A program made the translations under genes and the position numbers. Under the pieces are notes generated by a model. That model saw nothing but the letters and a program-made list of their open reading frames with translations. It searched no databases and was not told the origin of the DNA. Of a DNA stretch of 64,000 nucleotides, positions 1 through 8,841 are shown piece after piece (the stretch's first letter is position 1; each line of letters opens with the position of its first letter). Location: the NCBI RefSeq assembly GCF_000758605.1, contig NZ_CP009282.1, forward strand, positions 6,014,001 to 6,078,000, read 5' to 3'. This stretch comes from Paenibacillus sp. FSL R5-0912 (GTDB taxonomy: Bacteria > Bacillota > Bacilli > Paenibacillales > Paenibacillaceae).

Positions 1-486
1 TCGCTCGGTATCTATCTGCTGGCTAAGAACCGCGTGATGCTCTATGCGACCTGCTACACGATCATGATAACCTATGCCGTTGCTATTCCATTCTATCTGT
101 ATTTCCCGGTAAATGAAGTGTGGTCCTATCTGCCCGCAGGGGTGCGATTTACCATGCTGGATGTTTTTCCGAAGTTTGAAGAGGAGTACCGGCCGCTATC
201 GGGCCTTAACAACTGCTTCCCTAGCCTGCATACTGCCATTTCCGTATCCATGGCGCTGCTGGCCTACCGTTCCGGCAACCGCCGCTGGATGGTGATTAGT
301 ACAATCTCGGCCGTTGCTATCGTCTTCGGAATATTCTATCTCGGTATCCACTGGCTGACCGATATGCTCGGCGGCACTTTGCTAGCCGTTCTGTCCACAA
401 CTGTCGCAGTGCAGCTTGCCAAATTTACCCTTCGTAGCGGGGAAGAACGGCTGAGAGTACGAAGCCGGGCAACGGATGTGCGATAA
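1..486 (+). CDS. PAP2-family phosphatase, 5' end outside the window
   Basis: This is the C-terminal part (about 161 residues) of a membrane phosphatase of the PAP2 superfamily. The frame is open to the left edge, so the true start lies outside; the GTG at 34 is internal. PSLHT (near nt 223) matches the second PAP2 motif and GIHWLTD (near nt 343) matches the third, which supply the catalytic histidines. Hydrophobic stretches fit transmembrane helices around them. The family removes phosphate from lipid phosphates or similar substrates at the outer membrane face. The layout resembles the inositolphosphotransferase-like PAP2 subgroup, but the substrate cannot be read from this fragment. A terminator follows directly. 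Confidence 0.85.
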   Translation, partial: SLGIYLLAKNRVMLYATCYTIMITYAVAIPFYLYFPVNEVWSYLPAGVRFTMLDVFPKFEEEYRPLSGLNNCFPSLHTAISVSMALLAYRSGNRRWMVISTISAVAIVFGIFYLGIHWLTDMLGGTLLAVLSTTVAVQLAKFTLRSGEERLRVRSRATDVR

Positions 487-512
487 TATCAACCTTTGAA
501 CTGTATAATGTA

Positions 513-551
513 AAAAAACCGGCGTTTCTCTCACGAGAGACGCCGGTTTTT
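513..551. terminator. Bidirectional rho-independent terminator
   Basis: An A-tract, a GC-rich stem (ACCGGCGT paired with ACGCCGGT, with a further CTCT/AGAG pairing inside) and a T-tract lie between the convergent PAP2 gene and yajC. The A and T tracts on both sides let it serve both strands. Confidence 0.85.
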
Positions 552-572
552 ATGTAATTTAATGCAGACAAA

Positions 573-887
573 TCAATCTTTGTCTTCTACTTCCACGACA
601 GAGTGACTGATCGAACCCCGGTCAAAGGTCAATCGGGTCACGTCATTAACCCGCAATACAACGATGTCATCAGAAATCTCCATAATTGTTCCGTGAAGAC
701 CGCCGATAGTAACTACCTTATCGCCTTTTTTCAAAGACTTGAGCATTCCGTTACGTGCTTTGGTTTTCTTCTGCTGCGGACGAATCAGCAGGAAGTAGAA
801 GACAACAAACATAAGTACAAATGGACCTACCAGGCCAAGAATATTGCCTCCGCCGCCTGAAGCTGCTGCCAGTTGAAAATGTGACAT
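573..887 (-). CDS. yajC: Preprotein translocase accessory subunit YajC
   Basis: YajC is a small single-pass membrane protein that associates with SecDF and the Sec translocon. The 104 residues show the family layout: a short N-terminus, one transmembrane helix (about residues 16-36), the typical RPQQKK motif, and a cytoplasmic basic/beta region containing GDKVVTIGGLHG. The ATG at 887 is preceded by a strong AGGGGGGAAT-type ribosome site. It is the last gene of the minus-strand block after tgt, the same order as in Bacillus subtilis. Nothing unusual is seen. Confidence 0.95.
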   Translation of the reverse strand: MSHFQLAAASGGGGNILGLVGPFVLMFVVFYFLLIRPQQKKTKARNGMLKSLKKGDKVVTIGGLHGTIMEISDDIVVLRVNDVTRLTFDRGSISHSVVEVEDKD

Positions 888-932
888 ATCATTCCCCCCT
901 TTCCAAAAAATTTAACATATCACTCAGTACTT

Positions 933-2069
933 TTAGAAGCCTTTTAGATTATCATATAATCCGTATTGTGCAAAAAACTCATCGCGAAAATCAAGCAGCC
1001 GATCTTCCATGATGGCTTCACGCACTTTACGCATCAATTCCAGCAGGAAGTGTAAATTATGGTATGTCGTTAACCGCAAGCCGAAGGTTTCGTCGGCTTT
1101 GATCAGATGGCGCAAATAAGCGCGGGAATAATTCCGGCAGGTGTAGCAATCACACTCCGGATCAAGCGGCCCGAAATCACGGGCATACTGCGCGTTGCGT
1201 ACAACGAGTCTTCCCTGACTGGTCATCGTCGTTCCATTGCGGGCAATACGGGTAGGCAGAACACAATCGAACATGTCTATTCCGCGGATTGACCCTTCCA
1301 GCAGCGCATCCGGTGAACCTACGCCCATTAAATAGCGCGGTTTCCCTTGCGGCAGCAGTGGAACTGTATAATCCAGCACTTCATACATTAGCTGCTTGGA
1401 CTCTCCGACGCTGAGCCCTCCAATAGCATACCCCGGGAAATCCATGGAAGTCAAATCTGCCGCGCTCTGACGGCGCAGATCCTCATGCATGCCCCCCTGT
1501 ACGATTGCGAACAGCCCCTGATCATTAGGACGTGCATGGCTCTTGAGGCATCTTTCTGCCCAGCGGGTGGTGCGTTCAAGTGACTTTTTGACGTATTCAT
1601 ATTCTGCCGGATAAGGCGGGCATTCATCGAAGGCCATCATAATATCGGAACCGAGTGCATTCTGAACTTCCATCGCTACTTCCGGCGAGAGAAACTTCTT
1701 GTCCCCGTTTAAATGGGAGCGGAAATGAACGCCTTCTTCGGTAATCTTACGCATGTCGCTCAGAGAGAATACCTGGAAGCCGCCGCTGTCAGTCAGGATG
1801 GGCCGGTCCCAGTTCATGAATTTGTGCAGACCGCCGGCTTCGCCGATGATCTCATGGCCCGGGCGAAGGAACAAATGGTAGGTATTACTCAGAATAATCT
1901 GCGCATTCATTTGCTTAAGCTCTTCGGGGCTCATTGTTTTGACGGTGGCTTGTGTGCCTACCGGCATGAAGGTCGGTGTTTCAATAATTCCGTGTGGAGT
2001 ATGCACTCTTCCAAGCCGTGCTCCGGACTGCTTGCAGGTCTTAATGTGTTCATAAGTGATTGCTGCCAT
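933..2069 (-). CDS. tgt: tRNA-guanine transglycosylase (Tgt)
   Basis: Tgt exchanges guanine 34 of GUN-anticodon tRNAs for preQ1, the committed step of queuosine insertion. The 378-residue length is normal for the bacterial enzyme. Visible family marks are DSGGFQVFSL (the proton-acceptor Asp region), the FDCVLPTRIARNG segment holding the nucleophilic Asp, and the zinc site CDCYTC followed by a downstream His in YLRHL. It lies 21 bp after queA, the next enzyme of the pathway, and upstream of yajC, so co-transcription is likely. Confidence 0.97.
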   Translation of the reverse strand: MAAITYEHIKTCKQSGARLGRVHTPHGIIETPTFMPVGTQATVKTMSPEELKQMNAQIILSNTYHLFLRPGHEIIGEAGGLHKFMNWDRPILTDSGGFQVFSLSDMRKITEEGVHFRSHLNGDKKFLSPEVAMEVQNALGSDIMMAFDECPPYPAEYEYVKKSLERTTRWAERCLKSHARPNDQGLFAIVQGGMHEDLRRQSAADLTSMDFPGYAIGGLSVGESKQLMYEVLDYTVPLLPQGKPRYLMGVGSPDALLEGSIRGIDMFDCVLPTRIARNGTTMTSQGRLVVRNAQYARDFGPLDPECDCYTCRNYSRAYLRHLIKADETFGLRLTTYHNLHFLLELMRKVREAIMEDRLLDFRDEFFAQYGLYDNLKGF

Positions 2070-2090
2070 AGGTTTAACCCTTCCTCTTGC

Positions 2091-3119
2091 TTAATAAATG
2101 AACATTGCATCGCCAAAGCTGAAGAACCGGTACTGCTGCTTAATCGCTTCTTCGTAGGCGGCGAGAATATGCTCCCGACCGGCCAAAGCGCTCACCAGCA
2201 TGACCAAAGTTGACTTTGGCAGATGGAAATTGGTAATCAATGCATTGACGACAGTGAATTCGTAGCCGGGATAGATGAAAATATCCGTCCAGCCGCTTGA
2301 TGCCTTCAGCGGTCCGCCCGCCGCTTGTCTCCCGGCCGTCTCAAGGGTCCGGCAGGAGGTTGTGCCGACAGCTATAATTCTTCCGCCTCTGGCTCTCGCG
2401 GAGTTCAGCATCTCTGCCGTCTCTTGGGATAATTCGTAATATTCGGCATGCATCACATGTTCTTCCACGGTTTCTACCGACATCGGACGGAATGTGCCAA
2501 GACCTACATGCAGGGTAATATAAGCGATATTCACGCCGGCCGCTGCAATCTGCTCCAGCAGCTCTTGGGTGAAGTGCAGCCCCGCCGTCGGCGCAGCCGC
2601 CGACCCTTCGTGCCGCGCGTAGACGGTCTGATAACGTTCGCGGTCATCCAGAGTTTCCTTAATGTACGGAGGAAGCGGCATCGATCCGAGCCTGTCCAGT
2701 ATTTCCTGGAAGATTCCCTGATAGATAAAGCGCAGCGTCCGGCCGCCCATATCCGCTTGGTCCTCTATTACGGCGCTAAGCTCTTCGCTGAAGATAATCA
2801 CCGCTCCGGTCTTCAGCTTTTTGCCGGGCTTAACCAGCGCTTCCCAGCGGTCTTCACCGAGATTCTTCAGCAGCAGAACCTCTGCCTTCGCCCCGGTATC
2901 TTCCTTGACACCGAACAGTCTGGCCGGAATAACTCTCGTATCATTCAACACCAATGTATCTCCCGGACGGAATTGCTGCAGTATATCTGTGAAATGCCCG
3001 TGTTCCAGTTGACCATTCTCCTTGTTTACGAGCAGCAGTCTGGAAGAGCTGCGGTCAGCAAGCGGAGTCTGGGCAATCAGTTCCTCCGGCAAATTAAAAT
3101 CATAATTATCTACATTCAT
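2091..3119 (-). CDS. queA: S-adenosylmethionine:tRNA ribosyltransferase-isomerase QueA
   Basis: QueA transfers and rearranges the ribosyl group of S-adenosylmethionine onto preQ1-modified tRNA to form epoxyqueuosine. The 342 residues begin with the family start YDFNLPEELIAQTP and include DTRVIPARLFG and AAPTAGLHFT, a conserved signature, with NALITNFHLPKSTLVMLV near the C-terminus. Length and motifs are typical. It is 10 bp downstream of the SpoIID-domain gene and 21 bp upstream of tgt on the minus strand. Confidence 0.97.
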   Translation of the reverse strand: MNVDNYDFNLPEELIAQTPLADRSSSRLLLVNKENGQLEHGHFTDILQQFRPGDTLVLNDTRVIPARLFGVKEDTGAKAEVLLLKNLGEDRWEALVKPGKKLKTGAVIIFSEELSAVIEDQADMGGRTLRFIYQGIFQEILDRLGSMPLPPYIKETLDDRERYQTVYARHEGSAAAPTAGLHFTQELLEQIAAAGVNIAYITLHVGLGTFRPMSVETVEEHVMHAEYYELSQETAEMLNSARARGGRIIAVGTTSCRTLETAGRQAAGGPLKASSGWTDIFIYPGYEFTVVNALITNFHLPKSTLVMLVSALAGREHILAAYEEAIKQQYRFFSFGDAMFIY

Positions 3120-3129
3120 GATGGGATCT

Positions 3130-5232
3130 TCATTCCTTAACTATAGTAACGTTATTAAAATAGTGTTGCAATATTTGACGATAATCATACCCGCTATCCG
3201 CCATGCCTTTTACGCCCCATTGGGACATGCCCAGGCCGTGCCCGTTGCCCCAGCCGATGAAATAGAATCCTGGACTGCTGGTGACCACTCTGGAAGATTG
3301 ATCAGCACCCATGACTACGGTTCCGCTGCCATTTGCAGTTACTTTGCCGGTTGCAGAGAGCACTCCGGCGCTTGCCACACTGCCTATAGTGGCTGTAGTG
3401 CCGTCAGCGCCTAGTACAGTATAACTGCCTGCCGGGACAATATCAAACAAAGTACTGGGCAATCCGCCAAAGGAAGAACGGAACAGATCCGGGTATTTCA
3501 CCTGCAGAATTTGGCCGTTAGCCTTGACTTCCACCGCTCTCCCCGAAGGGCCGCGCTTAGTCACCTGGAGACTGGTTATGGAAGACGGAAGAGCGTTGCT
3601 TGTTTTGCCGGACAGGCTTTTGAGCAGCTCTGCCGAGGTATACGGCCCTTTGATCCAGCTGTAGCTGCCGGATTCGTAGACCTGGCCCAGCACTACTGCG
3701 GTATCGCCGGGATTCAGCTTGCCTGCCGGATTGGCACTGTTATCAATAATAGGCAAAGGCCGGATATTCACATCCTTGGTGGTTGCCGTAGCCAGCGGAA
3801 GTCCGGCTGCCGTTGTGTTCCCGGTTAATTTGATATTGTCTTCACGGGCATATCCGGAAATACCGCTGTTCAGCAGCACATAATACCACTTTTTAGATGA
3901 AGCAACTGCCGCAGCATCCTCGCTGCTGACTACACTGACGAAGGTATCGCCGCCGTTGTTCCACACCTCAGACGGGTCTGCGGTAACGCCGCCGCCGTTG
4001 GAGGAGAACACGGCTTCTACTATTTTGCCGCCGCTCATCAGCACTTCGCCTGCGGTAGCATCCACTGCCTTGGTAATGACTGGAGCCTCAGCGCCTATGC
4101 CGTTATACACCTGGCTCAGCGTGGTATCGACAACATTGGCTACATCGAAGCGGTTGCCCTGGGCCAGCGCATAGCTGCGCGCCGCAACGGCCTGGGCTTT
4201 GAGCGCCTCTTGCGGCCAGCCGGATGAAACTTCTCCGCCGACAACCGCATACAGATATTGCTCCAGCGGCACTACGTTGATTACAGACAATGAACCGTTC
4301 AGATTGCCCAGCTCCAGATTGCCGCGGTAAGTACGCTTGGATCTCTCCGTAAGCAGAATCCCCTTCTCATTGCCGGCGGCTGTGAACTTCGCGTCGCTTC
4401 CGGATAACAGATAATGAAAGGCCTGCACTTCACTGCTGAAATCAAGTCCTGCGTCCATCCGGATAATTAGTCCCGCTGTACCTGCCGCCACCGGCGACAG
4501 AACAAGCTGCGGGAGCAATCCAGCTGCCGCAGCAGAGACTGTTGCAAGATCGCTGTCGTTCGCCGCTTCGCCTACCCAAACTTCAGTCCGTGCACTGCCG
4601 CCTTCTCCGGACACGAATACCGGCCAGGCATCGAACCCGGCAGCAGTAAGGCTGCCGACAACCGCCTGCGCTTCCTCCAGCGTCGCGTAGGAACCTGCGG
4701 ACAGATGTTTGGTCCCGGCAACCGCCGGTGTCTGTCCTTCCGGAAGGCTTACTCCGGCTTTCATCACGGAGGTCAGCCCCGATTGGGCGGCAGCTACACT
4801 GGCATAGCTTCCAGTGTAGAGCTGATACACCTTGGCTCCGCCCCGTGATGCCATAAACAGCTGGGGTTTATCGGAGGTAGCCTGCAGCTTCTTGGCTGCA
4901 TCCGCTGCCACCTGCCAGGTTGGCGTTTCCAGCACCTTCACCCGGTAGCCGTCCAGACTGACACGTACTTTGTTCTGGGGAGGAACCGACAGCAGAGGTG
5001 TTCCGGCCTGCGAGAGCAGGCTGAAGCCCAAATCGGACTGCAGTGTGACCAGCGGTACGGTAGATTTATATTTGCTGCCAATATCGGCATACAGTGCAAC
5101 CCGGATCGCCCCGCCGGTATCGGCGTGAGTGGTACCCGCAAAGGTCAGAAGGCTGCCTGCTACCAGTGATGCGGCCAATACTCCGCGGCCCAGCAGCCCT
5201 AACCCTGTTTCTTTCCACCTGGCAAGATTCAT
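3130..5232 (-). CDS. SpoIID/LytB-domain secreted protein with SPOR-like repeats
   Basis: This 700-residue exported protein starts with a signal peptide (hydrophobic segment at about residues 13-33, cleavage near THADT). Residues about 100-240 contain two SPOR-like repeats (a YQLYTGSYAS/AAAQSGL type and an HLSAGSYATLEEAQ type), which in other proteins bind denuded peptidoglycan. A SpoIID/LytB domain follows at about residues 310-430, with VVPLEQYLYAVVGGEV and ALKAQAVAARSYAL, and the family C-terminal block GNGHGLGMSQWG lies near residue 665. SpoIID members act as lytic transglycosylases or their enhancers. It sits between ruvB and queA, a position seen in Paenibacillus. Its role in sporulation is an inference; it is not the classical spoIID engulfment gene by length. 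Confidence 0.85.
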   Translation of the reverse strand: MNLARWKETGLGLLGRGVLAASLVAGSLLTFAGTTHADTGGAIRVALYADIGSKYKSTVPLVTLQSDLGFSLLSQAGTPLLSVPPQNKVRVSLDGYRVKVLETPTWQVAADAAKKLQATSDKPQLFMASRGGAKVYQLYTGSYASVAAAQSGLTSVMKAGVSLPEGQTPAVAGTKHLSAGSYATLEEAQAVVGSLTAAGFDAWPVFVSGEGGSARTEVWVGEAANDSDLATVSAAAAGLLPQLVLSPVAAGTAGLIIRMDAGLDFSSEVQAFHYLLSGSDAKFTAAGNEKGILLTERSKRTYRGNLELGNLNGSLSVINVVPLEQYLYAVVGGEVSSGWPQEALKAQAVAARSYALAQGNRFDVANVVDTTLSQVYNGIGAEAPVITKAVDATAGEVLMSGGKIVEAVFSSNGGGVTADPSEVWNNGGDTFVSVVSSEDAAAVASSKKWYYVLLNSGISGYAREDNIKLTGNTTAAGLPLATATTKDVNIRPLPIIDNSANPAGKLNPGDTAVVLGQVYESGSYSWIKGPYTSAELLKSLSGKTSNALPSSITSLQVTKRGPSGRAVEVKANGQILQVKYPDLFRSSFGGLPSTLFDIVPAGSYTVLGADGTTATIGSVASAGVLSATGKVTANGSGTVVMGADQSSRVVTSSPGFYFIGWGNGHGLGMSQWGVKGMADSGYDYRQILQHYFNNVTIVKE

Positions 5233-5610
5233 TGTAGGCCTCCTAAAAATTTTGAGAGTATCTGCTGCCTGACTAGGCTTCGTTCCAAACCCGCTTGGGA
5301 AGCATACTCTTAATTGTGTTATATAAAACGAACTTTAGAATGCACTTATGTGACGAGTGGTTTATTCAACTTCTCGCATCTAATCCATTGCAAAGAGCAT
5401 TCAAATTCTTAAGTTTCTCACCTGTATAGGCTTAATTGTTGTACGTATTGCAACTTGATCCCCTAGATATCTGGCGGTTGGGACAGATTGTTGTATGAAA
5501 TACAAGATTTGTCCCGCCAAACCGCTTGGAGGAGAAGGAATGCTGCCTTTTATACAACAATTCGGGAATATAGCCGGGAACATACGAAAAATGTTGTATT
5601 ATGGGCAGCA
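5233..5610. other. Intergenic region with TTGTAT/ATACAA repeats
   Basis: This 378-bp stretch lies between ruvB and the SpoIID-domain gene. I see no convincing gene. It holds the ribosome site of the SpoIID gene (GGAGG-type on the minus strand near 5240), a large imperfect hairpin at 5472-5519, and several short copies of TTGTTGTAT, ATACAA and ATACAACAATT between 5437 and 5602. Similar motifs recur near 12.6-12.8 kb and 19.7-19.85 kb. Confidence 0.5.
5472..5519. repeat. Long imperfect intergenic hairpin
   Basis: The outer arms TGGCGG..GGGACA and TTGTCCCGCCA pair, and the inner arms TTGTAT and ATACAA pair around a GAA loop. There is no T-tract directly after it on either strand, so it is not a standard terminator. 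It could be a mobile palindromic repeat or a processing structure. Confidence 0.55.
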
Positions 5611-6618
5611 TCAGTTCTGCTGCGGAGGGAGCGGGAGTCCCAGATGATGATAGGCGGCCGGGGTCACTATGCGCCCGCGCGGCGTGCGCTGCAGGAAACC
5701 GATCTGCAGCAGATAGGGTTCGTATACGTCCTCAATAGTCTGGCTCTCTTCTCCTATCGTAGCAGCGATGGTATCGAGCCCGACCGGTCCGCCGCGGAAG
5801 GAGCTGATCATCGACTGCAGCATCTTGTGGTCGATGCTGTCCAGTCCGCGCGGATCTACCTGAAGCATCTTCAGCGATTCAGCGGCAATCTCCGGCGTAA
5901 TAATACCGTCGCCGCGGACCTGCGCATAATCGCGCACCCGCTTCAGGAGACGGTTGGCAATCCGCGGAGTCCCACGGGCCCGCAGGGCAATCTCTTCCGC
6001 AGCATCGCCCAGAATCTCGATGCTGAGCAGCTCGGCGTTACGGGCTACTATGAAGCTCAGCTCATCGATCGTGTAGTACTCCAGCCGGCTGACTACGCCG
6101 AAGCGGTCGCGCAGCGGAGCGGATAGCAGCCCCGCGCGTGTCGTCGCTCCAATGAGCGTGAAGGGCGGCAGGTCCAGCCGCACTGAACGGGCACTCGGGC
6201 CTTTGCCGATCATAATATCCAGCGCGAAATCCTCCATCGCCGGATACATGACCTCTTCCACCGTGCGGTGCAGACGGTGGATCTCATCAATAAACAGCAC
6301 ATCGCCTTCCTGGAGGTTGGTCAGCAGCGCGGCCAGATCGCCCGGCCGCTCAATTGCCGGGCCGGAAGTGGTCCGCAGATTCACACCCAGCTCATTGGCA
6401 ATAATATTCGCCAACGTTGTTTTGCCGAGACCCGGAGGCCCGTACAGCAAGACATGATCCAGCGCTTCGCTGCGCATCTTGGCTGCTTCAATATATATTT
6501 TCAGGTTTTCTTTCACCTGGTTCTGGCCGATATATTCACCCAGATAACGGGGCCGCAGACTTAATTCAACCGCCTGCTCGTCCATCATCAGATTTGCTGA
6601 TATAATCCGGTCATCCAT
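5611..6618 (-). CDS. ruvB: Holliday junction branch-migration ATPase RuvB
   Basis: RuvB is the hexameric AAA+ motor that drives branch migration with RuvA. The 335 residues show LRPRYLGEYIGQ, Walker A GPPGLGKTT (about residue 60), Walker B LFIDEIHRL, the sensor segment IGATTRAG, the arginine-finger region APLRDRFG, and a C-terminal winged-helix domain. It is 26 bp after ruvA on the minus strand. It lacks any sign of damage. Confidence 0.98.
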   Translation of the reverse strand: MDDRIISANLMMDEQAVELSLRPRYLGEYIGQNQVKENLKIYIEAAKMRSEALDHVLLYGPPGLGKTTLANIIANELGVNLRTTSGPAIERPGDLAALLTNLQEGDVLFIDEIHRLHRTVEEVMYPAMEDFALDIMIGKGPSARSVRLDLPPFTLIGATTRAGLLSAPLRDRFGVVSRLEYYTIDELSFIVARNAELLSIEILGDAAEEIALRARGTPRIANRLLKRVRDYAQVRGDGIITPEIAAESLKMLQVDPRGLDSIDHKMLQSMISSFRGGPVGLDTIAATIGEESQTIEDVYEPYLLQIGFLQRTPRGRIVTPAAYHHLGLPLPPQQN

Positions 6619-6644
6619 TATTCCTCACTCCGTTCTTCAGGGAC

Positions 6645-7268
6645 CTATTTGGCAATATACAACAGCCCCAACGCCTTCTTCATCAGCACGTCAACCGGTC
6701 CGGTATCCGTACCTTCCTGCTTCATCTTCAGCCACACGCGGTCCAGCTCTGCATCGGTATAACCCAGTGCCTTCAGGCCGTCACGAGCCTCTTCCCATGG
6801 AAGGGCCTCCACCTTAGCCTGGGCCTCAGCCGCCACTGCGAACAGCCCGGTCTGCAGGGCAGCTCCGCCGAAGCCGTCCAGCTTGTCCTTCAGATCCAGA
6901 ATCATCCGCTGCGCCGTCTTCTTGCCGATGCCCGGCAGCTTCGTCAGGAAGGTGATGTTCTCCTGATAGATCGCCGAGATCAGCTGATCCGGCGTTCCGC
7001 CGGTCAGAATGCCCAGCGCCACACGCGGGCCGATGCCTGACACCTCGATCAGCTTGCGGAACAGCTTCTGCTCCTCACGGGTCGGGAATCCGAACAGCAG
7101 CGTCGCATCCTCACGGGTCTGATAATGAATGAAGATGGTCACCGGACCCTCCACCTTGGCAAAAGCATACGGATTCGGGCAGAAGACCCGGTATCCTACG
7201 CCTTGAACATCCAGTACTACATATTCTGACTCCAAATGTACAACCGGTCCTCTTAGGAAATCTATCAT
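6645..7268 (-). CDS. ruvA: Holliday junction DNA-binding protein RuvA
   Basis: RuvA binds the four-way junction as a tetramer and docks RuvB. The 207 residues start with MIDFLRGPVVHLESEYVVLDVQGVGY-type OB-fold sequence, followed by helix-hairpin-helix motifs (SGIGPRVALGIL and LPGIGKKTAQRMILDLKDK) and a C-terminal RuvB-contact domain (ALKALGYTDAELDRV). The start overlaps the end of ruvC by 4 bp, which indicates translational coupling in a ruvC-ruvA-ruvB operon. Confidence 0.97.
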   Translation of the reverse strand: MIDFLRGPVVHLESEYVVLDVQGVGYRVFCPNPYAFAKVEGPVTIFIHYQTREDATLLFGFPTREEQKLFRKLIEVSGIGPRVALGILTGGTPDQLISAIYQENITFLTKLPGIGKKTAQRMILDLKDKLDGFGGAALQTGLFAVAAEAQAKVEALPWEEARDGLKALGYTDAELDRVWLKMKQEGTDTGPVDVLMKKALGLLYIAK

Positions 7269-7768
7269 TTTCGCAATACCTCATTTAATTTGGAATTAAG
7301 ACTCACGGAATGGGCGTGGCATACCGCCACCGCCAGTGCATCCGCCACATCATCGGGCTTCGGTACAGCCGACAGCTTAAGAAGCAGCTTGACCATCTCC
7401 TGAACCTGTTTCTTCTCCGCCTTGCCGTACCCTACTACTGCCTGCTTCACCATCATAGGGGTGTACTCCGCCACCGGCAGCCCGCGCTGCACGGCCGCCA
7501 GAATCAGCACTCCGCGCGCCTGCGCCACCGGCAGGGCCGTTGTCACATTGCGGCTGAAGAATAGCTTCTCTACCGCAACCGCATCCGGTTTATATTTGTC
7601 AATCAGCTGCACCATGCCTTCATAGACATGCAGCAGACGTTCTTCTTCCGGAGTATGTGCCTCAGTCTGGATGCAGCCGTACTGGACCGGAGTCAATTTG
7701 TTTCCAACCTTATCTACAAAACCAAAGCCGACAATCGCCAGACCCGGATCAATCCCTAAGATGCGCAA
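7265..7768 (-). CDS. ruvC: Holliday junction resolvase RuvC (TTG start)
   Basis: RuvC cuts Holliday junctions as a dimer. I choose the TTG at 7768, which gives LRILGIDPGLAIVGFG as the N-terminus, normal for the family with the first catalytic Asp in GIDPG, a protein of 167 residues, and a strong AGGAGAGAGAAGG-type site just upstream. An ATG at 7822 would add 18 residues (including GGILPWHRGERR) unlike any RuvC and has a poor ribosome site. Other active-site regions visible are AVEKLFFSRN and the C-terminal DVADALAVAVCHAH. Confidence 0.95.
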   Translation of the reverse strand: MRILGIDPGLAIVGFGFVDKVGNKLTPVQYGCIQTEAHTPEEERLLHVYEGMVQLIDKYKPDAVAVEKLFFSRNVTTALPVAQARGVLILAAVQRGLPVAEYTPMMVKQAVVGYGKAEKKQVQEMVKLLLKLSAVPKPDDVADALAVAVCHAHSVSLNSKLNEVLRK

Positions 7769-7861
7769 GATCCTTCTCTCTCCTCTATGCCAGGGTAGAA
7801 TACCCCCTGCTGGTTCATCCATGAATCCGCCCTAAAGCGAACATATGTATTCCTTCTACCC

Positions 7862-7870
7862 ATTATAGCA
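7862..7870 (-). promoter_or_regulatory. Extended -10 promoter element for ruvCAB
   Basis: Reading the minus strand, TGCTATAAT is a perfect extended -10 box about 90 bp upstream of the ruvC TTG. No good -35 lies at 17 bp; TTGTCT lies at a 20-bp spacing, as expected if the TGn extension compensates. The upstream terminator hairpin touches this promoter, separating ruvCAB from bofC. Confidence 0.6.
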
Positions 7871-7912
7871 AAAAAAAATCCCCGGGGAGACAAAATCTTT
7901 GTCCAGGGGAAA
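7870..7912 (-). terminator. Terminator-like hairpin upstream of ruvC
   Basis: On the minus strand, arms TCCCC/GGGGA and GACAAA/TTTGTC form a stem followed by a run of nine T. It would stop transcription coming from bofC before the ruvC promoter. Confidence 0.65.
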
Positions 7913-7937
7913 TTAAAATCAAGCGGCTATTTCAAAC

Positions 7938-7969
7938 AAAAAAACCCGTGAGCCTCCTGCCCACGAGTC
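7938..7969 (-). terminator. Terminator of bofC
   Basis: ACTCGTG and CACGGGT (with one G-U pair) form a stem followed by a run of seven T on the minus strand, 24 bp beyond the bofC stop. With the hairpin at 7870-7912 it makes a tandem terminator. Confidence 0.7.
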
Positions 7970-7992
7970 TTCAAACAGTTATGTCCTTCACT

Positions 7993-8754
7993 TCATTCCG
8001 CATGCATCACCTGTTCCGCCGAGTCCCGCGCATAGTCGCTGAAGGTAGACAGTACACTGTTGTACTCCTCCATGTCTTGTACCCGGATGCCCTGATGAAG
8101 CTGCTCCCAGATCCCCTCCGGTAAAGAGGATTTCATTGAGCCCATATCCAGCTGAAAGAAGGTCTTCATCACCTTTTCCGACGTCGGCGGTCCTTTGAAC
8201 AGCGTCAGATTCCCCTGCTCATCCACTCCGAAGTAGGCCTCTTTTTTGGTGAGCGGCGACAGATCATTGACTCTCTGCTCCAGCCACAAGTCGCCTTCCC
8301 TGCTGAGCCAGCCGTTCCAATCGGAATGCTGTCCGATCATCATCTTCAGCTGGGCCGGTGTCTGCTTGCCGGGCAATGTCTGAACCTCTTCACCGGCTAC
8401 ATAAATTATCTTCAGGTGCACCGTTCTGCTGACCGCATCCCGGCTGACTGCTTCAAGCAGCTCTTTGCTGTCCATCACAGCAGCTTCATCTTCTGCTTCA
8501 ATCCCTGTATGGTTATAAACGGCTGCCACAGCCGGAATACTGCTGCCGGGTTCCCGGTTCTGCTCCTCTGTTCCGCTTAATGTTCCAGGCAATGTCCAGG
8601 CCGTATGCTCCAACAGCAGACTGATCTCTTCCGGAACCTTCATGCCACGCCAGGCCAACAGCGTAAGCGCAATGCATGCAGCCCCCACCCAGGGAGCCTT
8701 TTTCCAACGTCTCCACCGCCGCCACAGTTGTTTTTTCAAGCGAAAAGCATTCAC
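7993..8754 (-). CDS. bofC: BofC-like forespore signalling factor
   Basis: BofC of Bacillus subtilis is a forespore-secreted regulator that tunes the SpoIVB protease and so pro-sigma-K processing. The C-terminal half here matches the family: VNDLSPLTKKEAYFGVDEQG, NLTLFKGPP, FFQLDMG and LHQGIRVQDMEEYNSVLSTF. One transmembrane or signal segment is present (about residues 23-38, WVGAACIALTLLAWRG). I prefer the GTG at 8754 (GAAGGGA site, 253 residues); an upstream start at 8805 would add 17 residues. At about 250 residues it is longer than the roughly 170-residue B. subtilis protein. Its place beside ruvCAB matches B. subtilis. Confidence 0.85.
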   Translation of the reverse strand: MNAFRLKKQLWRRWRRWKKAPWVGAACIALTLLAWRGMKVPEEISLLLEHTAWTLPGTLSGTEEQNREPGSSIPAVAAVYNHTGIEAEDEAAVMDSKELLEAVSRDAVSRTVHLKIIYVAGEEVQTLPGKQTPAQLKMMIGQHSDWNGWLSREGDLWLEQRVNDLSPLTKKEAYFGVDEQGNLTLFKGPPTSEKVMKTFFQLDMGSMKSSLPEGIWEQLHQGIRVQDMEEYNSVLSTFSDYARDSAEQVMHAE

Positions 8755-8841
8755 GTTAATCCCTTCATTCTGGTTTTTCCCTATTGTGACCTGTGAAGGG
8801 AGCATTTATGCGTATTTGCTTGAAATTCATTCCAAGCGGAA